Of a stretch of DNA of 8,777 bases, positions 6,838-8,777 are shown piece by piece. The translations under genes were made by a program, and so were the position numbers. Below the pieces are notes generated by a model. The model was given only the letters and a program-made list of their open reading frames with translations. It did not search any database and was not told the DNA's origin. This DNA comes from JANWKQ01 sp964624635 (lineage in GTDB: Bacteria; Bacteroidota; Bacteroidia; CAIKAF01). Numbering within the stretch: the first letter of the stretch is position 1; every line of letters begins with the position of its first letter. Where the stretch lies: NCBI GenBank assembly GCA_964624635.1, contig CAZUXM010000093.1, positions 1 through 8,777 of the forward strand, in the 5' to 3' direction.

Positions 6838-6950
6838 CTTGTTTATTTTTAAACTAATTACAAAATTGCAAAGACCCATGCCTGCTTTCACCTCAGTATT
6901 GAGTAACTTTTGAACAGGGCATTGCGTATAACCTTACAAGAGTATAGAGT
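6838..6950. promoter_or_regulatory. Divergent intergenic region (promoters inferred)
   Basis: This 113-base stretch separates the starts of the OmpA-family gene (leftward) and the 237-aa gene (rightward), so it must carry or adjoin both promoters. No perfect TAnnTTTG is seen. The nearest is CAATTTTG on the - strand (one mismatch, about 25-35 bases before the ompA-type ATG). No convincing -33 element, Shine-Dalgarno or long palindrome was found. Confidence 0.4.
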
Positions 6951-7664
6951 ATGAAAAAACTTGAAAAGAATTGGATTACAGCCCCTATCATCGATACAGA
7001 ATATAAGCAGTATATACTTTTGGCCTATATTCAAGAGATTAAAAACTCATACGATCAGTTAAAATTATACCCCCATTTATCTGAGCTGATTGATCAGTAT
7101 TGTGAATTATTAACTTTAAAAGACAATCAACTGGCATTGATTGAAAAATTCCCTAAAACTCTCAAGGGCATTGATGCACAGGAAATGAAGTTAATCTTCA
7201 ACAAGGAAATTTCGGAAGAAAATTGGGTCGAAGAAGTAAGTAGAATTATCGAAATGGCTATTCCTTTGTTAAAGGGAACCATTCAACAGGGCAAGGGAAT
7301 TTATGAAGAAATTGAAAAAAATATTCATGTAGAACCTGTAGGTATAGCCCCTTTAAAAAACAATGAAGGATATTTTATTCTCAACGCATCAGGTTATAAC
7401 GAAACATTGGTCTATAGTTACCGGGTAAGTCTTTTCGAAAATGTAGATGATAAATACAGAGCAATTAATACCCATTATGCTGCGGCTTTTGTAAAAACCT
7501 TATCGGTTACCAATCAATATATCAAATCAGAAATAACTAAACAATATCCTCATATCCCTAACCCGGCAGTGTTTGCATTTGAGTCAGAGTATACCATTCC
7601 TGTAGATGATACCTACTTGCCCATAGCCAAGCGGATGATTACTAAGTTGGTAAAAGTTCAATAG
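6951..7664 (+). CDS. Conserved hypothetical protein, 237 aa
   Basis: I cannot assign a function. The protein is soluble-looking: no signal peptide, no membrane segment. It opens MKKLEKNWITAPIIDTEYKQ and continues with a Leu/Ile/Glu-rich, probably helical first half (residues about 15-130: LLAYIQEIKNSYDQLKLYP, then SELIDQYCELLTLKDNQ). The second half (about 130-237) has more beta character, including GYFILNASGYNETLVYSYRV and PAVFAFESEYTIPVDDTYLP. From memory, proteins opening with W-(x)n-D-x-E-Y/F-K-x-Y-x-LLAYLQ occur as uncharacterised proteins in Bacteroidetes, so it is likely a conserved lineage gene. Codon use looks like its neighbours. The start ATG at 6951 is the first in frame after the divergent promoter region. 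It is apparently monocistronic, followed by 294 non-coding bases. Confidence 0.8.
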   Translation: MKKLEKNWITAPIIDTEYKQYILLAYIQEIKNSYDQLKLYPHLSELIDQYCELLTLKDNQLALIEKFPKTLKGIDAQEMKLIFNKEISEENWVEEVSRIIEMAIPLLKGTIQQGKGIYEEIEKNIHVEPVGIAPLKNNEGYFILNASGYNETLVYSYRVSLFENVDDKYRAINTHYAAAFVKTLSVTNQYIKSEITKQYPHIPNPAVFAFESEYTIPVDDTYLPIAKRMITKLVKVQ

Positions 7665-7733
7665 TTGATCAATAGATATTTTATAAGACCTCGGTTACTA
7701 CGTTTTTATATTAGTACGTTTATCCGGTGCTAG

Positions 7734-7765
7734 GTACCGGTCCTCATATAAAGGTCAACCGGTAC
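7734..7765. repeat. GTACCGGT inverted repeat
   Basis: Perfect 8-bp inverted repeat: GTACCGGT at 7734-7741 and ACCGGTAC at 7758-7765, around a 16-base loop. An inner CCT/AGG (7742-7744 and 7752-7754) can extend the stem past a 3-base bulge. Each arm contains the self-complementary ACCGGT. It could be a transcript-end hairpin for the 237-aa gene, part of a REP-like element, or a binding site. Confidence 0.45.
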
Positions 7766-7772
7766 TAAACAC

Positions 7773-7800
7773 AAAAGGCTATTTCTTCGGCATAGCTTTT
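7773..7800 (+). terminator. Hairpin ending in TTTT, possible terminator
   Basis: AAAAGGCTAT at 7773-7782 pairs with ATAGCTTTT at 7792-7800, with one bulged G and a 9-base loop. The T-run is part of the stem and only GCATC follows, so it is not a textbook terminator, but it is the best candidate downstream of the 237-aa gene (109 bases after its stop). Confidence 0.35.
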
Positions 7801-7874
7801 GCATCAATTGCCGGTATTCCTTATATATTCCGGGCCGGTACTGTCGCCCCGGCGTAATATGAATAGGGTATTTT

Positions 7875-7882
7875 TAGCTTTG
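7875..7882 (+). promoter_or_regulatory. Bacteroidetes-type -7 element TAGCTTTG ahead of the M16 peptidase gene
   Basis: TAGCTTTG is an exact match to the Bacteroidetes -7 consensus TAnnTTTG. It sits 77 bases before the peptidase ATG, which would leave a leader of about 70 bases. No TTG lies at the expected -33 spacing; the corresponding stretch is the GC-rich end of the palindrome cluster. Confidence 0.4.
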
Positions 7883-7958
7883 TTAAACCTTTTTTACACC
7901 TGTTTACGATTCCCAATAAAGTAAAAACCTTACATTTATATCAAATCATCATTGTCAT

Positions 7959-8777
7959 ATGAAAAAACTACTACTGACCTTTTTAGCAGCCGGTTTAACT
8001 ATCACTACATTTAGCCAAACAGCCACTTTTGTTGAAGAGGTATTACCTTCTAAAAAGGGAGAACTGGTTATTCCTTACAAAAAGTACAAACTACCTAACG
8101 GACTTACGGTTATTCTGCATGAAGACCACTCGGATCCTATAGTGCATGTGGAATGTATGTACCATGTAGGTTCTGCTCGTGAGTTGGTAGGGCGTAGTGG
8201 TTTTGCTCACTTTTTTGAGCATATGATGTTTCAGGGATCCGAACATGTTAGAGATGAAGAACATTTTAAAATAGTTACCGAAAGTGGAGGTAGATTAAAT
8301 GGTACCACCAATCTTGATAGAACTACTTATTTTGAAACTTTACCAAGTAACCAGTTAGAGACTGCACTTTGGTTAGAAGCAGATCGTATGGGGTGGTTTC
8401 TTGATTCTGCTACTCAACAAAAATTTGAAATTCAAAGAGCTACCGTAAAAAATGAAAGGGGTCAAAACTGTGATAATCGTCCATATGGATTGGTAGGTGA
8501 AAAAACGGCAGAAGCTTTATATCCTTTTGGTCATCCATATTCCTGGTTAACCATTGGTTATATTGATGATTTAAATGCAGCTACCTTAGATGACCTAAAA
8601 AGATTTTTTCTTCGTTGGTATAGCCCAAACAATGCAACTTTGGTAGTGGCAGGTGATATTGATCCAGCAAAAACATTAGCATTGGTAGAAAAATATTATG
8701 GACCCATCCCAAGTGGACCTGAAGTAAAAAACATGGCTCCGGATGTACCTAAAATAGATAAAGACAGGTATGTTTCT
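7959..8777 (+). CDS. Secreted M16-family zinc metallopeptidase (3' partial)
   Basis: Insulinase/pitrilysin-family protease; 273 codons are present and the frame is open to the window edge. Residues 1-19 or 20 (MKKLLLTFLAAGLTITTFSQ) form a Sec signal peptide, so it is exported to the periplasm or cell surface. The catalytic domain starts with KYKLPNGLTVILHED (42-56). The inverted zinc motif HFFEH (H84, E87 as base, H88) is intact, and E166 in VKNERGQ, 78 residues on, fits the third zinc ligand (HxxEH-x74-78-E). GRLNGTTNLDRTTYFETLP (111-129) and YSPNNATLVVAGDID (221-235) are further family hallmarks. The second, usually inactive, M16 domain needed to close the clamp is not seen; it would be downstream in this gene or in a neighbour. 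Substrate unknown. The ATG at 7959 gives a clean signal peptide. Confidence 0.93.
   Translation, partial: MKKLLLTFLAAGLTITTFSQTATFVEEVLPSKKGELVIPYKKYKLPNGLTVILHEDHSDPIVHVECMYHVGSARELVGRSGFAHFFEHMMFQGSEHVRDEEHFKIVTESGGRLNGTTNLDRTTYFETLPSNQLETALWLEADRMGWFLDSATQQKFEIQRATVKNERGQNCDNRPYGLVGEKTAEALYPFGHPYSWLTIGYIDDLNAATLDDLKRFFLRWYSPNNATLVVAGDIDPAKTLALVEKYYGPIPSGPEVKNMAPDVPKIDKDRYVS

Larger units (their letters stand above)
7665..7958. other. Intergenic region rich in short palindromes
   Basis: 294 bases without a supported gene. The left part (7690-7722) has an imperfect direct repeat TTACTACGTTT / TTAGTACGTTT. Between 7724 and 7854 there are five CCGGT copies (7724, 7737, 7759, 7811, 7835) and three possible hairpins, giving a local GC-rich island in AT-rich DNA. 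The right part (7861-7958) is AT-rich again and holds a promoter-like TAGCTTTG ahead of the peptidase gene. No tRNA, CRISPR array or transposase fragment is evident. Confidence 0.6.

Noticed and set aside
6838..6891. 18-residue N-terminal extension of the OmpA-family protein
   Set aside because: The ATG at 6837 gives a standard lipoprotein signal with LSSC at residues 16-19; the longer start would put it internally.
6701..6913. 70-codon open frame on the + strand
   Set aside because: Antisense to the lipoprotein signal and coiled coil of the OmpA-family gene, and no motif of its own.
7724..7840. CRISPR array from recurring CCGGT units
   Set aside because: The shared unit is only 5-8 bases, the spacing is irregular, and there are no equal-length spacers or nearby cas genes.

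Overview
The window reads as a low-GC, Bacteroidetes-type chromosome, probably from a draft or metagenome assembly because it carries two runs of N. The evidence for Bacteroidetes is the short OSB-CoA ligase, a periplasmic protein with a TonB C-terminal domain and no membrane anchor, a lipobox-bearing coiled-coil OmpA protein, the near absence of Shine-Dalgarno sequences, and TAnnTTTG promoter-like elements. Order Chitinophagales or a relative is a guess.

Positions 1-5405 are a tightly packed menaquinone (vitamin K2) operon on the + strand: menD (5' end cut off by the window), menB, menA, menC and menE. Junctions are 9, 57, 2 and 0 bases. Together they take isochorismate to SEPHCHC (MenD), SHCHC (by MenH, not seen here) to o-succinylbenzoate (MenC), on to OSB-CoA (MenE) and DHNA-CoA (MenB), and then prenylate DHNA at the membrane (MenA). 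MenH, a DHNA-CoA thioesterase, isochorismate synthase and the final methyltransferase are not in the window. A TonB-domain periplasmic protein follows, its TTG start overlapping the menE stop.

A perfect 12-bp palindrome of a REP-like type lies at 5845-5873. It separates this operon from a convergent OmpA-family lipoprotein on the - strand (5881-6837). A divergently transcribed, uncharacterised 237-aa protein follows (6951-7664). Then comes a 294-base non-coding stretch with an unusual cluster of CCGGT-containing palindromes, a hairpin and a promoter-like TAGCTTTG. The window ends inside a secreted M16 zinc metallopeptidase (7959 onward), whose 3' end is missing.

Most of the window is ordinary core genome. 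The points most worth a second look are a Glu in place of the metal-binding Asp of MenD, the Asp-type (bicarbonate-independent) MenB, the menE/TonB overlap, the palindrome between convergent genes, and the repeat-rich intergenic region at 7690-7855.
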